The notes under the pieces are model-generated. The model did not search any database. It was not told where the DNA came from and worked only from the letters and a program-made list of their open reading frames with translations. This document shows, one piece after another, positions 1 to 7,631 of a stretch of DNA of 11,671 nt. Position numbers and translations under genes: made by a program. Source of the DNA: DATHGT01 sp035317605. Lineage in GTDB: Bacteria > Methylomirabilota > Methylomirabilia > Rokubacteriales > CSP1-6. The stretch is from the NCBI GenBank assembly GCA_035317605.1, contig DATHGT010000058.1:1-11671 (forward strand), read 5' to 3'. Position 1 is the stretch's first letter; each line of letters begins with the position of its first letter.

Positions 1-1660
1 CCCCGCCGATGCGGAGGAAGCCGGCCGCCTGCTCGAAGGCCTTGGGGCCCAGGCGCGGGACCTTCAGGAGCTCGCGACGTGAGCGCAGGGCGCCGTGCTC
101 GGCGCGGAAGGCCACGATGTTCCGGGCGAGGGTCTCGCCGATCCCCGACACGTAGGAGAGCAGCGTCGCCGAGGCGGTGTTCACGTTGACGCCGACTCCG
201 TTCACGCACGACGCCACCACCGCGTCGAGGCTTCGCTTCAGGGCCGGTTGATCCACGTCGTGCTGGTACTGGCCGACGCCGATCGACTTGGGGTCGATCT
301 TCACCAGCTCGGCGAGGGGATCTTGGAGCCGGCGCCCGATCGACGCGGCTCCGCGCACGGTGACGTCCTGGTCCGGGAACTCCTCGCGCGCGATCGCGGA
401 GGCCGAGTACACGGAGGCGCCGCTCTCGTTCACGAGCACGACCACGCAGGCCTCGGCGAGCAGCTTCTCGCGCTTCATGGCCCGCACGAGCTCGTGCGTC
501 TCGCGCCCGGCGGTGCCGTTGCCGACCGCGATGGCCTCGACGCGATAGCGGGAGGCGAGCGCCGCGAGCGCCTGCTTCGCCTCGGCCGCGCGCTTCTGCG
601 GCTCGTGCGGATAGATCACGGTCTCCTCGACGAGATCGCCCTGCTCGTCGAGGGCCACGACCTTGCACCCGGTGCGGAAGCCCGGGTCGATGGCGAGCAC
701 GCGCTTGCCGCCCAGCGGCGGCTGCAGCAGGAGGTGGCGCAGGTTCTCGGCAAACACGCGAATCGCCTCGGCATCGGCCCGCTCCTGGAGCACCGCGCGG
801 GCGTCGGCCTCGATCGAGGGCTCGAGCAATCGCTTCCAGGAGTCGACGAGCGCCGCCTCGAGGTCGGAGGCGAGGGCAGCGCGGCGCTCGCGCACGACGC
901 GCCGTCGGATACGGGCGAGGGCAGTCTCCTCGTCCACCGCGAGCGATACCTTCAGGAACCCTTCGTTCTCGCCGCGGAAGACGGCGAGCACGCGGTGGCC
1001 GGGCAGTGTGCGCGCGGGGCCCTCGAAGGCGTAGTAGTCCTCGAACTTCTTGCCTTCCCCCTCCTTGCCTTTGGTCACGCGCGAGACGAGGCGGCCCTCG
1101 GCGAGCGCCAGGTCCCGCAGGGAGGCGCGCACGTCGGCATCCTCGGCGATGCGCTCGGCCACGATGTCCCGCGCGCCCTGCCACGCCGCCTCGACGTCGG
1201 GGACGCCCTTCGCCGCGTCGACAAAGGGTCGCGCCAGCAGCTCGCGCGACTTGTCCAGGCGGATCGCCTGCGCCCAGACGAGGTCGGCGAGCGGCTCGAG
1301 GCCGCGCTCCCGCGCGATCGTCGCCTTCGTGCGGCGCTTGGGCTTGTAGGGGAGATAGAGGTCCTCGAGCTCGGTCTTCGAGCGCGTGGCGAGGATGCGC
1401 GCGCGCAGGTCGTCGCTGAGCTTCCCCTGGGCCGCGATCGAGTCGAGGATGGTGGTCCGGCGCGCTTCGAGCTGGACGTGGTACTCGTGGCGCTCCTGGA
1501 TCTGCCCGATCTGCACCTCGTCGAGTCCGCCCGTGGCCTCCTTGCGGTACCGCGCGATGAACGGGACGGTGGCGCCGCCGGCGAAGAGCGCGAGCGTCCG
1601 CTCGACGGCCGCGCGGGCCAGGGAGAGCTCCGCGGCCACGACCGCCGCGAGGTCCGGCAT
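1..1660 (-). CDS. tex: Tex, RNA-binding transcription accessory protein (3' end outside window)
   Basis: Reading the minus strand from the ATG at 1660 gives 553 open codons running off the left edge. The product matches Tex throughout. The N-terminal helical region carries PFIARYRKE (residues 33-41) and LYLPYKPKRRT (101-111). A YqgF/RNase H-like domain opens with VLAIDPG (Asp325 in the Asp-Pro-Gly turn). Helix-hairpin-helix repeats include SGIGETLA (from 505) and VPRLGPKAFEQ near the end. Tex proteins are usually about 720-780 residues, so the missing part should be the rest of the HhH region and the C-terminal S1 RNA-binding domain. Family knowledge: a cytoplasmic nucleic-acid-binding factor, conserved in bacteria, that affects transcription and stress or toxin gene expression. 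The start is fixed because an in-frame TAG, the stop of the upstream dehydrogenase, lies only three codons upstream. It is probably co-transcribed with that gene. No strong Shine-Dalgarno is visible. Confidence 0.97.
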   Translation of the reverse strand, partial: MPDLAAVVAAELSLARAAVERTLALFAGGATVPFIARYRKEATGGLDEVQIGQIQERHEYHVQLEARRTTILDSIAAQGKLSDDLRARILATRSKTELEDLYLPYKPKRRTKATIARERGLEPLADLVWAQAIRLDKSRELLARPFVDAAKGVPDVEAAWQGARDIVAERIAEDADVRASLRDLALAEGRLVSRVTKGKEGEGKKFEDYYAFEGPARTLPGHRVLAVFRGENEGFLKVSLAVDEETALARIRRRVVRERRAALASDLEAALVDSWKRLLEPSIEADARAVLQERADAEAIRVFAENLRHLLLQPPLGGKRVLAIDPGFRTGCKVVALDEQGDLVEETVIYPHEPQKRAAEAKQALAALASRYRVEAIAVGNGTAGRETHELVRAMKREKLLAEACVVVLVNESGASVYSASAIAREEFPDQDVTVRGAASIGRRLQDPLAELVKIDPKSIGVGQYQHDVDQPALKRSLDAVVASCVNGVGVNVNTASATLLSYVSGIGETLARNIVAFRAEHGALRSRRELLKVPRLGPKAFEQAAGFLRIGG

Positions 1661-1669
1661 TACGCCGGC

Positions 1670-2434
1670 CTATCCGTGATAGTCGCCGCCGTTGACGTGG
1701 ATGAGCTGGCCGATGAGATGCCGCGCGTCGTCGGTGGCGAGGAAGACGACGACGTCCGCGATGTCCTCGGGCTCGGCGAGGCGTCCGCTGGGGTTGCTCC
1801 GGCCGAGCGCGGCCAGCGCTTCCTCCGTGTTGCCGAGGCGAGGCATCGCGGTGTTCGTGACTCCGGGGGCGATGGCGTTGACGCGGATGCCGAGCGGGGC
1901 CAGCTCACGGGCCATGCCGCGCGTGAGGCCGACGATCCCGAGCTTGCTCGCCATGTAGGCGGTGGCGCGCATCGAGCCGCGGTACGGCGCGCCCGACGAG
2001 AGGTTGACGATGACCCCCGGCCGACCCGCCGCCACCATCCGGCGGGCCACCTCCTGGGCGCAGACGAAGGTGGCCTTGAGATTGGTGTCGAGCACGGCAT
2101 CCCACGTGTCTTCGGTCAGCTCCAGGAACGGGGCGCGGGGGAAGATGGCGGCGTTGTTCACGAGGACGTCGATCGGGCCGAGCGCACGCTCGGCATCGGC
2201 CACCAGGCGTCGCGCCTCCGCGGGCTTCGCGATGTCGGCGGCGATCGTGACGGCCCGCCGTCCGAGCGCGACGATCTGCGCCGCCGCGGACTCGGTCGCG
2301 GCCTTGTCGTCGAGATAGTTGAGCGCGACGTCGGCTCCCGCCTCGGCGAACCGCAGCGCGATGGCGCGCCCGATGCCCCGCTGGGCCCCCGTCACGAGCA
2401 CGACCTTCCCGGCGCACCGTCCCTCGCTGCTCAC
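1670..2434 (-). CDS. Short-chain dehydrogenase/reductase (SDR), 3-oxoacyl-ACP reductase-like
   Basis: A 254-residue classical SDR, the usual length for the family. Counting from the GTG at 2434: the NAD(P)-binding glycine motif TGAQRGIG is at 15-22, Asp68 is at the adenine-contacting position, NNAA is at 93-96, and the catalytic tetrad is Asn119, Ser147, Tyr160 and Lys164 (YMASK). It should be an active soluble NAD(P)-dependent oxidoreductase of the FabG-like/cSDR group. The substrate cannot be read from sequence. The frame stays open up to a TTG at 2479, but the GTG leaves nine residues before the first beta strand (GKVVLVTG), typical of SDRs. Neither start has a good ribosome binding site, so the start is less certain than the gene. 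It ends nine bases before tex, in the same reading frame, and is divergent from the cupin operon. Confidence 0.93.
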   Translation of the reverse strand: MSSEGRCAGKVVLVTGAQRGIGRAIALRFAEAGADVALNYLDDKAATESAAAQIVALGRRAVTIAADIAKPAEARRLVADAERALGPIDVLVNNAAIFPRAPFLELTEDTWDAVLDTNLKATFVCAQEVARRMVAAGRPGVIVNLSSGAPYRGSMRATAYMASKLGIVGLTRGMARELAPLGIRVNAIAPGVTNTAMPRLGNTEEALAALGRSNPSGRLAEPEDIADVVVFLATDDARHLIGQLIHVNGGDYHG

Positions 2435-2512
2435 GCTGCATAGGTCTACCACATCCCGACAGCAGGCAACGAGGGGCAAGAGCCGCGTCGCCCAAGGCGA
2501 TCGGCCTCACGG

Positions 2513-2518
2513 TATGAT
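2513..2518 (+). promoter_or_regulatory. Possible -10 element for the cupin/ABC operon
   Basis: TATGAT (5 of 6 to TATAAT) lies in the 107-bp divergent gap between the dehydrogenase and the cupin. It would place a start of transcription around 2525, just ahead of the ribosome binding site. No convincing -35 hexamer is found 16-18 bp upstream, so this is a weak call. The rest of the gap (2435-2541) shows no strong repeat, and no clear promoter is visible for the dehydrogenase side. Confidence 0.25.
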
Positions 2519-2527
2519 CGTGGACCA

Positions 2528-2534
2528 GGGAGGA
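2528..2534 (+). promoter_or_regulatory. Ribosome binding site of the cupin gene
   Basis: GGGAGGA ends seven bases before the ATG at 2542 and fixes that start. Another ATG at 2535 is too close to the site and out of frame. Confidence 0.75.
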
Positions 2535-2541
2535 ATGCGCG

Positions 2542-3006
2542 ATGGAGACGCAGGGCATCGTTGTGCTGCCGGAACAAGGGTCGGCATCGAACACGCCGCC
2601 ACGCCGCTCGTTCGCCCTGAAGCTGCCGGTCGGAGCGACCGGCGGGAGCATCATGATGTTCGAGGAGACCGTTCCCGTCGGGACGAAGAGCACGTTCCAC
2701 CTGCACCACGACAGCGACGAGGTGGCCTATGTCCTGAGCGGCGAGCTCACGCTCATGATCGGTGGCGAGGTCACGGTGGGCGGCCCCGGCACCTGCGCGT
2801 TCATGCCGCGCGGCGTGCCCCACTGCTGGAAGAGCACCGGCGCGGATACCGGGCGGGTGCTGTTCCTCTATACTCCGGGCGGAGCCGGCGGGTTGATCGA
2901 GGAGCAGCAGCGGACGGGCCGCTCCTTCGCGTCGATGAGCGAGCGTGAGCTGGCCGAGATGCTGGAGCGCCACGGCTGGGAGATCGTCGGACCCTCGCCG
3001 CTCTAA
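2542..3006 (+). CDS. Small single-domain cupin protein
   Basis: A 154-residue protein with one conserved beta-barrel (cupin_2-type) domain. Cupin motif 1 spans about 47-67, with His53, His55 and Glu60 in a HLHHDSDE context followed by YVLSGEL. Motif 2 spans about 82-97, with PRGVPH supplying His94. These four residues are the usual metal ligands, so metal binding is likely. No signal peptide is seen, so the protein is probably cytoplasmic. Cupins of this size include dioxygenases, isomerases and ligand sensors, and sequence alone does not separate these. It is the first gene of an operon: its TAA is 17 bases before the start of the ABC binding protein, with a strong Shine-Dalgarno between. 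A role in processing or sensing the imported compound is an inference from position only. Confidence 0.9.
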   Translation: METQGIVVLPEQGSASNTPPRRSFALKLPVGATGGSIMMFEETVPVGTKSTFHLHHDSDEVAYVLSGELTLMIGGEVTVGGPGTCAFMPRGVPHCWKSTGADTGRVLFLYTPGGAGGLIEEQQRTGRSFASMSERELAEMLERHGWEIVGPSPL

Positions 3007-3009
3007 TTC

Positions 3010-3016
3010 AGGAGGA
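3010..3016 (+). promoter_or_regulatory. Ribosome binding site of the ABC binding-protein gene
   Basis: AGGAGGA ends seven bases before the ATG at 3024. It is the strongest Shine-Dalgarno in the operon, consistent with the binding protein being needed in excess over the ATPase and permease. Confidence 0.8.
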
Positions 3017-3023
3017 TCGAAAA

Positions 3024-3992
3024 ATGACACGCGTCATCGTGATCGCCATCGTGCTGCTGATGTCGGGGATTTCGGCTCACGCCGCGGAGGTCGTCAAGAC
3101 CGGCGACCTGCCGGTGATCTCGAACGCCGCGCTCTACGTGGCCATGGACAAGGGATTCTTCGCCGAGCGCGGCATCACCGTCGAGACCGAGCGATTCGCC
3201 TCCGGCGCCAAGATGATCGCGCCGCTGAGCACGGGCCAGCTCGAAGTGGCGGTGGGCTCGCCGTCGGCCGGGCTCTACAACGCGGTCGCGGGCGGCATGG
3301 ATTTCCGGATCGTGGCCGACAAGGGTCAGATCCGGCCCAAGCACAGCTTCACGGGCGGGATCGTCGTGCGCAAGGACCTGCTCGATTCCGGCAAGGTGAA
3401 GTCGGTGAAGGACCTCAAGGGCATGAAGATCGCGAACGGCGCGAAGGGCATCGTGCTCGACTACCTGCTCGCGAAGGTGCTCGAGAGCGACGGAGTCGCC
3501 TTCGACGCGGTCGAAGTCGTCTACCTCGCGTATCCGGACATCGTGAAGGCCCTGGCGAGCCGCGCCGTCGACGCGGCGGTCCTGCCCGAGCCCTGGATCG
3601 TGCAGTCCGAGCGGCAGGGCGTCGGCAAGAGCTTCATCCTGAGCGAGCAGGTGCCGTCCATCGCGACGTTCCAGATCGGGGTGGTCATGTACAGCGGCAA
3701 GTTCATGAAGGAGCGGCCCAAAGTGGCGCGCGATTTCATGCAGGCCTACGTGAAGGGGGTCAAGTACTACAACGAACGCGGGCTGCGTGACAACGAGGTC
3801 GCCACGATCGTGGCGAAGCACACTTCCGTCCCCGCGGACGTGATCAAGGCGACGATTCCGCACTACGCCGACCCGGCGGCCCGGCCCCGCACGCAGGACA
3901 TCGCGACCCTCCAGGACTGGTTCCATCAGCTGGGCTGGGTGAAGACGAAGGTGCCGGTCGACAAGCTCGTCGACCTGTCGTTCCTCGAGTAG
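3024..3992 (+). CDS. ABC transporter periplasmic substrate-binding protein, NMT1/SsuA/TauA family
   Basis: A 322-residue secreted binding protein. Residues 1-20 form a signal peptide (Arg3, hydrophobic core, AHA just before the likely cut), with no lipobox cysteine, so it should be a free periplasmic protein. The mature part follows the NMT1/THI5-like and SsuA plan. The N-terminal ALYVAMDKGFFAERGI (about 36-51) is the family's opening motif. SGAKMIAPLSTGQLEVAVGS comes next (60-79). KDLKGMKIA (129-137) is at the lobe crossover, and AVDAAVLPEPW (181-191) follows. Known members bind alkanesulfonates, taurine, nitrate, pyrimidines for thiamine synthesis, or aromatic acids. No motif here picks one. 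It delivers substrate to the ATPase and permease encoded immediately downstream. Confidence 0.94.
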   Translation: MTRVIVIAIVLLMSGISAHAAEVVKTGDLPVISNAALYVAMDKGFFAERGITVETERFASGAKMIAPLSTGQLEVAVGSPSAGLYNAVAGGMDFRIVADKGQIRPKHSFTGGIVVRKDLLDSGKVKSVKDLKGMKIANGAKGIVLDYLLAKVLESDGVAFDAVEVVYLAYPDIVKALASRAVDAAVLPEPWIVQSERQGVGKSFILSEQVPSIATFQIGVVMYSGKFMKERPKVARDFMQAYVKGVKYYNERGLRDNEVATIVAKHTSVPADVIKATIPHYADPAARPRTQDIATLQDWFHQLGWVKTKVPVDKLVDLSFLE

Positions 3993-4000
3993 CCGGTCCG

Positions 4001-4789
4001 GTGATCCTCGAGCTCCGGAACGTCGGCAAGCGCTGGACGATCGAGCGGACCGGCGAGCAGATCGTCGCGCTGGAATCGATCGACCTCGACGTCGGCGCCG
4101 GCGAGTTTTTGATCCTGCTCGGCCCCTCGGGCTGTGGCAAGTCGACGCTGCTGCAGATCGTCGCCGGGCTCGAAGGCGCGACGTCGGGCGCCGTCCGGTT
4201 TCCCGACGTCGACCGCGCCGGCAATCGCAAGCGCACGAGCATGGTCTTTCAGGAGTACGCGCTGTTCCCGTGGCGCACCGTGCTCGACAACGTCGTCTTC
4301 GGTCCCGAGGTGCGCCACGTGGCGCCGGCCACGCGGGAGGCCGCCGCGCGGCGCCTCATCGATCTGGTGAATCTGACGGGCTTCGAGCGCCGCTATCCGC
4401 ACGAGCTGTCCGGCGGCATGCGCCAGCGGGTGGCGCTCGCGCGGGCGCTCGCCAACGATCCGGACATTCTCCTCTTCGACGAGCCGCTGGCCGCCCTCGA
4501 CGCGCAGACCCGGCGCATCCTTCAGGACGAGCTCGTCCGCATCTGGGGGGAGACGCGCAAGACGTTCATCTACGTGACGCACAGTCTGGAGGAAGCCGTG
4601 CTCCTCGGCACGCGCATCGTGGTCATGACCGCGCGCCCCGGACGCATCAAGCAGACCGTCGACGTTCGCGTCGACCGTCCCCGCCACCTGAGCGGGCGCG
4701 CCGAAGCCGGGCTCCTCGACCTCGTCGACGGGCTCCTGCGCGAGGAAGTCGAGCGCGCGATGGCCAGCGACATGGTGGTGAGATCATGA
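4001..4789 (+). CDS. ABC transporter ATP-binding protein (SsuB/TauB/NrtD type)
   Basis: A 262-residue single nucleotide-binding domain with every catalytic element: Walker A GPSGCGKST (41-49), Q-loop Gln84, signature LSGGM (136-140), Walker B ILLFDE (156-161), D-loop around Ala165-Asp167, and switch His194 in THSLEEA. YALFPWRTVLDNV after the Q-loop and the length are typical of the nitrate/sulfonate/taurine subfamily. It should drive import on the cytoplasmic face with the permease that follows. The start is a GTG eight bases after the binding-protein stop. No good Shine-Dalgarno is seen, so translation is probably coupled. The 3' end overlaps the permease start by four bases (ATGA). Confidence 0.96.
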   Translation: MILELRNVGKRWTIERTGEQIVALESIDLDVGAGEFLILLGPSGCGKSTLLQIVAGLEGATSGAVRFPDVDRAGNRKRTSMVFQEYALFPWRTVLDNVVFGPEVRHVAPATREAAARRLIDLVNLTGFERRYPHELSGGMRQRVALARALANDPDILLFDEPLAALDAQTRRILQDELVRIWGETRKTFIYVTHSLEEAVLLGTRIVVMTARPGRIKQTVDVRVDRPRHLSGRAEAGLLDLVDGLLREEVERAMASDMVVRS

Positions 4790-5589
4790 GCACGCGAGCC
4801 GAGTCCCTCGCCGCGGCGCGGCCGGCCGCGCCGAACCTCCGTCTCCGCGTGAACGCGCGCAAGGCGCTGTCCGTCGCGTTGATCCTGGTGGTCTGGCAAG
4901 CCATCGTGTCCCTCGGCGGCATGAATCCTCTCTTTCTGCCGTCACCGGCCGCGGTGCTCGTCTCGGCCTGGGAGTTGATCCTTTCCGGCCAGCTCCCGTG
5001 GGCGGTCCTCGTCAGCCTGAACCGCATCGTGCAGGGGTTCGTCTATGGCTCCCTCGTGGGGATCGCGCTGGGGCTCCTCGCGGGCGCCATCAAGTGGGTG
5101 GACGACGTGGTCGATCCGTGGGTCGCCGCGATCTATCCCATTCCGAAGTCGGCGCTCTTCCCGCTCTTCCTGCTGTGGTTCGGCCTCGGCGACTCGTCGA
5201 AGATCGTCACCATCAGCGTGGGCGTCCTCTTCCTCGTGCTGATCAACACCGTGACCGGCGTGAAATCGATCAACCCGCTGCTCCTCAAGGCGGCGCAGGA
5301 TCTCGGCGCCACGCGCGCCCAGGTCTTCGTCAAGGTCATCCTTCCCGGTGCGCTGCCCAACATCTTCACCGGTCTTCGCCTGGGGATCGGCATGGCGCTG
5401 ATCCTCGTCTTCATCACCGAGATCGAGGCGACGAAAGCCGGGCTCGGCTTCCTCCTGTGGGAAGCGTTCCAGCTGCTCGACACCACGCGCGTCTTCGTCG
5501 GCGTGGTCACGTTCGGCGTCCTCGGCATCCTGTCGTCGTGGGCGCTCCAGTGGCTCGAGCGCGTCTGCTGCCCCTGGGCGCGGCGGTAA
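4786..5589 (+). CDS. ABC transporter permease (SsuC/TauC type)
   Basis: A 267-residue inner-membrane permease of the BPD_transp_1 family. Hydrophobic segments lie near 28-44, 83-101, 117-132, 139-157, 197-211 and 236-252, consistent with six membrane spans. LPSPAAV after the first span is characteristic of SsuC/TauC-like permeases. The EAA loop that contacts the ATPase is at about 168-190 (AAQDLGATRAQVF then KVILPGALPN), with the conserved Gly and Leu-Pro. The start ATG overlaps the ATPase stop as ATGA, so translation is coupled. The gene completes the importer; one permease gene implies a homodimeric channel. It ends ten bases from the stop of the convergent sensor kinase. Confidence 0.95.
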   Translation: MSTRAESLAAARPAAPNLRLRVNARKALSVALILVVWQAIVSLGGMNPLFLPSPAAVLVSAWELILSGQLPWAVLVSLNRIVQGFVYGSLVGIALGLLAGAIKWVDDVVDPWVAAIYPIPKSALFPLFLLWFGLGDSSKIVTISVGVLFLVLINTVTGVKSINPLLLKAAQDLGATRAQVFVKVILPGALPNIFTGLRLGIGMALILVFITEIEATKAGLGFLLWEAFQLLDTTRVFVGVVTFGVLGILSSWALQWLERVCCPWARR

Positions 5590-5599
5590 AGCAGCCGGG

Positions 5600-6946
5600 T
5601 CACCCGTCGCTTTTCACGGGGCCGAGGGGCAGGACGATGCGGAACGTCGAGCCGCTGCCCACGCCGCTGGACACCTCCACGCGACCGCCGTGAGACTGGA
5701 CGACCGCCCGCACGAGGCTCAAGCCCAGGCCCAGGCCGCGCTCCGAGCGGCTCTGATCGCCCCGGTAGAGCCGATCCCAGATCTTCGGCAGCTCGGCCGC
5801 CGTCATGCCGATGCCGGTATCCTGAACCGCGATCACGGCCGTGTCGCCCTCGCGGAGCCCCGTGATCTCGACGCGCCCACCGGCCGGCGTGTACTTGATG
5901 GCGTTGTCGAGAAGATTGGCGACCGCCTGGCGCATCCGGCTACGGTCGGTCAGGAGCCAGACCTCGGTGGGAGCCTCGAGATGCAACGCGACGCCTTTGT
6001 CCTCGGCGACGTGTCGATAGACGTCGGCGACACTCTCCACGAGATCTCCCAGGCTCACGGGCTTTCGCGTGAGCTGGAGCGCTCCCGCCTCGGCTTCGGA
6101 GATGTCCATGAGCGTGTTGAGCATCGCGAGGAGCTGATCCGCCTCCTCGACACAATCGGCCAGCGTTTCGCGATGCGCCTGGGATCCCCCGTCTGAGCGC
6201 AGCGCGATCTCGGCGGCGCCCCGTATCCTCGTCAACGGCGTGCGCAGATCGTGGGCCACGTTGTCCAGCGCGCCGCGCATGCCGTCGATCAACACGGAGA
6301 TCCGATCCAGCATCTCGTTGAACAAGCGCCCGAGCTGATCCAGCTCGTCGGCGCTGTTGCGGGTCGGCACGCGCGCGTCCAGACTCCCGGCCTGAATCGC
6401 GCGCACGGTGGCGATGATCTGTCGGACCGGCCGGAGGGCCCAGAACGCCAGCAGCCCGCCCCCGCCGACCCCCAGGACGGCGGCGGCGGCGAGGATCCCG
6501 GCGGCGCTCTTCCGAAAGCGTCCGAGGACCTCGTCCCGCTCTCTGGTGGTCTTCCCGACGTGGAGCACCAGATCATCCGACAGGGGGGCCGTCACGGCCT
6601 CCAGACGGCCGGCGTGGCCATGCGTCCACAGGTCGGGCGACTTGACGAATCGAACGCCGCCCTCGCGCGCCACCACGCGAACCTGAAACGGCTCGTCGAC
6701 TCCGGAACCTTCCTCGGCCTCCAGAAATCGCGCCATGCCCTCGATGCCGCCCCGCCGATACTCCGCGACCAGCTCGTTGAGCTCCTCGAGCATGCTGGCC
6801 CGATCGCGCGCCTCGAGCGACGAGGCGATCAACACGTACGCGAACCAGCACAGCACGGTGGTCCCGACGAGGAAGAAGCCGAGGTACCAGAGCGCGAGCC
6901 GGACGCCGATCGTGCGGGCGCCGCGGCTAAGGAACCGCGAGGGCAT
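5600..6946 (-). CDS. Two-component sensor histidine kinase, CusS/heavy-metal-sensor type
   Basis: A 448-residue membrane kinase counted from the ATG at 6946. First membrane helix is about 15-41. A periplasmic sensor region of about 105 residues follows (42-148, including Trp-Thr-His-Gly-His at 107-111). Second membrane helix is about 149-170. HAMP domain is about 171-223. The HisKA H-box has His232 in AHDLRTPL. HATPase_c shows the N-box NLLDNAIKY (344-352), G1 DTGIGM (376-381) and G2 GLGLGLS (404-410). All catalytic residues are present. The frame is open upstream to 6994, but the ATG at 6946 is preferred because it starts just before the first helix and overlaps the regulator gene by 20 bases, giving translational coupling. 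The stimulus is unknown. Family resemblance suggests metal or envelope stress, but the sensor region has no obvious metal cluster beyond His-Gly-His. Confidence 0.94.
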   Translation of the reverse strand: MPSRFLSRGARTIGVRLALWYLGFFLVGTTVLCWFAYVLIASSLEARDRASMLEELNELVAEYRRGGIEGMARFLEAEEGSGVDEPFQVRVVAREGGVRFVKSPDLWTHGHAGRLEAVTAPLSDDLVLHVGKTTRERDEVLGRFRKSAAGILAAAAVLGVGGGGLLAFWALRPVRQIIATVRAIQAGSLDARVPTRNSADELDQLGRLFNEMLDRISVLIDGMRGALDNVAHDLRTPLTRIRGAAEIALRSDGGSQAHRETLADCVEEADQLLAMLNTLMDISEAEAGALQLTRKPVSLGDLVESVADVYRHVAEDKGVALHLEAPTEVWLLTDRSRMRQAVANLLDNAIKYTPAGGRVEITGLREGDTAVIAVQDTGIGMTAAELPKIWDRLYRGDQSRSERGLGLGLSLVRAVVQSHGGRVEVSSGVGSGSTFRIVLPLGPVKSDG

Positions 6947-7601
6947 AACCGACTCCACGCAGCGTGTGCAGCATCTTCCGATCGAAGTCGCCATCGATCT
7001 TGGCGCGCAGTCGCGAGACGAGCACCTCGACCACGTTGGTCTGGGGATCGAAGTCGTAGTTCCAGACGTGCCGCAGGATCAGCGTCTTCGACAGGGGTTG
7101 CCCGCGATGCCGCATCAAGCACTCGAGCAGGGCGAACTCTCGGGGCTGGAGGTCGATGCTCCGCCCTCCGCGACGAACCTCTCGTCTCAGCAGATCGAGG
7201 GTGAGGTCCCCGGCGACGAACCGGGTCGGCGCGGTCAACCCGTGCGCGCGCCGCAGGAGCGCGTGAATCCGCGCCAGGAGCTCGGAGAACGCGAACGGCT
7301 TGGTCAGATAGTCGTCGCCGCCGGCGTTGAGCCCCTTGACCCGGTCATCGACGGACCGTTTCGCGGTGAGAATGATGACCGGCGTGGACATCCCCCGGTT
7401 TCTCAGCGTGTCGATGAGGGCCAGCCCGTCCAGCTCGGGCAACATGAGATCGACGACGTCGACGTCGTAGGGCTCGGCCAGCGCGAGGCTGAGTCCCCTC
7501 CGTCCGTCGCGGGCGTGATCGACGGCAAAGCCGGCCTGGCGCAATCCCGTGACGACGAAGGACGCGATCTTGTGATCGTCTTCGACGATCAGCGCGCGCA
7601 C
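6927..7601 (-). CDS. OmpR-family response regulator, CusR/CopR-like
   Basis: A 224-residue regulator, the standard OmpR-family length. The receiver domain (1-115) has the acidic pocket Glu7-Asp8-Asp9, phosphoacceptor Asp51 in VVDLMLPELDG, Thr79 and Lys101 in LTKPF. The C-terminal winged helix (about 127-222) includes LQPREFALLECL, the recognition-helix stretch TNVVEVLVSRLRAKID, and TLRGVGY near the end. The form of this stretch is closest to CusR/CopR/CzcR-type regulators. The start is the GTG at 7601, preceded by GGAGAG at 7608-7613 six bases away. The longer open frame to 7727 would add residues unlike any receiver domain. It is first in the operon with the sensor kinase and probably binds the inverted repeat just upstream. 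Confidence 0.95.
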   Translation of the reverse strand: MRALIVEDDHKIASFVVTGLRQAGFAVDHARDGRRGLSLALAEPYDVDVVDLMLPELDGLALIDTLRNRGMSTPVIILTAKRSVDDRVKGLNAGGDDYLTKPFAFSELLARIHALLRRAHGLTAPTRFVAGDLTLDLLRREVRRGGRSIDLQPREFALLECLMRHRGQPLSKTLILRHVWNYDFDPQTNVVEVLVSRLRAKIDGDFDRKMLHTLRGVGYALAVP

Positions 7602-7607
7602 GATGCG

Positions 7608-7613
7608 CTCTCC
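7608..7613 (-). promoter_or_regulatory. Ribosome binding site fixing the regulator GTG start
   Basis: On the minus strand GGAGAG lies six bases before the GTG at 7601. This decides that start over upstream in-frame codons. Confidence 0.65.
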
Positions 7614-7617
7614 ATGA

Positions 7618-7631
7618 TTACAAGTCTGTAA
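7618..7631. promoter_or_regulatory. TTACA-N4-TGTAA inverted repeat, likely response-regulator operator
   Basis: A perfect 5+5 inverted repeat (TTACAAGTCTGTAA) sits in the 69-bp divergent gap. It is 16 bases from the regulator start and 39 bases from the glycosyltransferase start. OmpR-family regulators bind repeats of this kind as dimers. On the minus strand it reads CTTACA-N5-GTAAT, one base from the CTGACA-N5-GTAAT motif I recall for the Pseudomonas copper regulator CopR. Its closeness to the regulator's ribosome binding site would suit autoregulation. I cannot place convincing -35/-10 pairs on either strand. Confidence 0.55.

Noticed and set aside
95..2443. 782-codon plus-strand open frame
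   Set aside because: It lies antisense to tex and the dehydrogenase, both with complete family motifs. Its product is Arg/Gly/Ala/His-rich without domains; long antisense frames are expected at this GC content.
3003..3926. 307-codon minus-strand open frame
   Set aside because: It is antisense to the ABC binding protein, with no motif and composition typical of a shadow.
5595..5614. Possible terminator CGGG/CCCG followed by TCGCTTTT at the permease/kinase junction
   Set aside because: The stem is only four pairs and lies across the kinase stop codon; it is too weak to call.
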